41,269 bases of DNA from CAG-390 sp045633005 (GTDB lineage: Bacteria > Bacillota > Clostridia > Oscillospirales > CAG-272). The position numbers were made by a program, and so were the translations under genes. The DNA is taken from contig JAZQXT010000042.1 in NCBI GenBank assembly GCA_045633005.1, forward strand, positions 1 to 41,269, in the 5' to 3' direction. Below the pieces are notes generated by a model. That model saw only the letters and a program-made list of their open reading frames with translations. It was not told the DNA's origin and searched no databases. Shown piece after piece: positions 40,604 through 41,269 of this stretch. Position 1 is the stretch's first letter; each line of letters begins with the position of its first letter.

Positions 40604-41269
40604 TTATCCGAATATTTGCAATTTTTCTTTGTAATCCTCGAATTTCACGTTCTCGCGGATGCGGGTAAAGCCCCACTTCTCTGCGAGCGCGTCTGCAATT
40701 ATATCCGCCGTCGTGATGTGCGTAAGAAGGCTGTTGTGGTCAGCCGCGCCCTCGGTGCCGTCCGCACCGACCTTGGGAATGACCACGACCTGTATATAAT
40801 CCTCCTTCATAATACCCGCATCCGTCATTGCGGAAACGGCGTATTTACCCGCGTTGGAGTTGGTGTGCGTCCACACCATATACGCATTCGGGTAAAGCGT
40901 GTGGAGCTTTTGCACCATCGCAACGACCTCGCGCTGATACGTCGTCTGGTCAAAACCGTCCTTCGTCGTATCGTTGCCGCCGATGTTGAAAAGTATCACG
41001 TCGGGCACCCACGCACTGTGGTCCCACTTTGCGGTAGTCTGCGCCCCCGCAACGTCGTTCGAGGTGGTGATACCGCTGTAGTCAAGCACCTTGCTTATCG
41101 CCTTATTCGGAGAATACGCAACGCCCCAGCCGCTATGCGCCACGAACTGCACGTCCGCGCCGAACATACGCGCCGTAAGGTAATTAAAGGCGTGAAGCGA
41201 GCTGCTGTTCGCGCTCGTGCGCGAGCAAGCGCCGCCGTTTTCGGTGTACGCAAGCGAGCCGTAGCCCGA
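40604..41269 (-). CDS. SGNH/GDSL hydrolase (esterase), N-terminus outside the window
   Basis: The reading frame is open from the right edge to the stop at 40604; at least 221 residues are present and the start lies beyond 41269. Visible SGNH blocks are SSLHAFNYLTARMFGAD and AHSGWG (block II region), VILFNIGGNDTT (block III with the conserved Asn) and a C-terminal ADHNSLLTH that would hold the catalytic Asp and His. The nucleophile block (GDS) would be just outside. This layout resembles carbohydrate esterase family 2, acting on acetylated polysaccharides, but the family call is tentative. The nearby secreted lipoprotein and dockerin protein fit a polysaccharide-degrading surface lifestyle. 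Confidence 0.82.
   Translation of the reverse strand, partial: SGYGSLAYTENGGACSRTSANSSSLHAFNYLTARMFGADVQFVAHSGWGVAYSPNKAISKVLDYSGITTSNDVAGAQTTAKWDHSAWVPDVILFNIGGNDTTKDGFDQTTYQREVVAMVQKLHTLYPNAYMVWTHTNSNAGKYAVSAMTDAGIMKEDYIQVVVIPKVGADGTEGAADHNSLLTHITTADIIADALAEKWGFTRIRENVKFEDYKEKLQIFG

Overview
The window looks like the chromosome of a spore-forming, Gram-positive Clostridia-type bacterium (Bacillota), probably an uncultured gut or rumen member. The reasons are: AGGAGG-type ribosome binding sites; many near-consensus sigma-A promoters with 17-bp spacers; sporulation genes yqfC, yqfD and ylbJ; an IspH-S1 fusion protein; a secreted protein with a dockerin; and a lipoprotein with PDTT repeats. 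Genus and species cannot be read from the sequence.

Layout. 1-6430: a DUF1015 protein and an ABC exporter diverging from a shared palindromic control region, then aspartokinase, a HIT protein, an amidohydrolase and a small membrane protein. 6464-12036: a five-gene minus-strand operon (MurR/RpiR regulator, HI0933-type flavoprotein, cmk, plsC, ispH-S1) behind a perfect consensus promoter. 12033-17581: PHP-type phosphatase, uracil permease, acetyltransferase, MFS transporter and DUF1385 membrane protein. 17684-20636: a secreted transglutaminase-dockerin protein and PRPP synthetase. 20718-27884: a tightly packed minus-strand operon yqfC-yqfD-phoH-ybeY-era-recO-mutS2 (sporulation, ribosome maturation, DNA repair). 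27944-30413: divergent ylbJ, then a cysteine-motif membrane protein and a VanZ-family protein.

30414-31864 is an acquired-looking segment. An AT-richer XRE-TPR regulator lies between the end of vanZ and a second, diverged copy of the last 60 bp of vanZ. 31876-37149 is a short pyrophosphatase-like gene coupled to uvrB and uvrA.

37186-38454 is the most unusual region. A tRNA-Arg(ACG) is followed by a 224-bp element made of a strong terminator hairpin plus a chain of small, different hairpins joined by a conserved ATGGAATC/GATTCCAT linker. A second, almost identical copy lies about 0.85 kb further on. An AT-rich gene of unknown function with its own promoter sits between the copies. The window ends with a surface metallo-beta-lactamase-fold lipoprotein and a partial SGNH hydrolase.

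Most genes are ordinary housekeeping. The parts most worth following up are the hairpin-array repeats and the gene they flank, the vanZ-tail duplication around the XRE regulator, the symmetric divergent control region at 1264-1350, and a probable AUU start codon for ylbJ.
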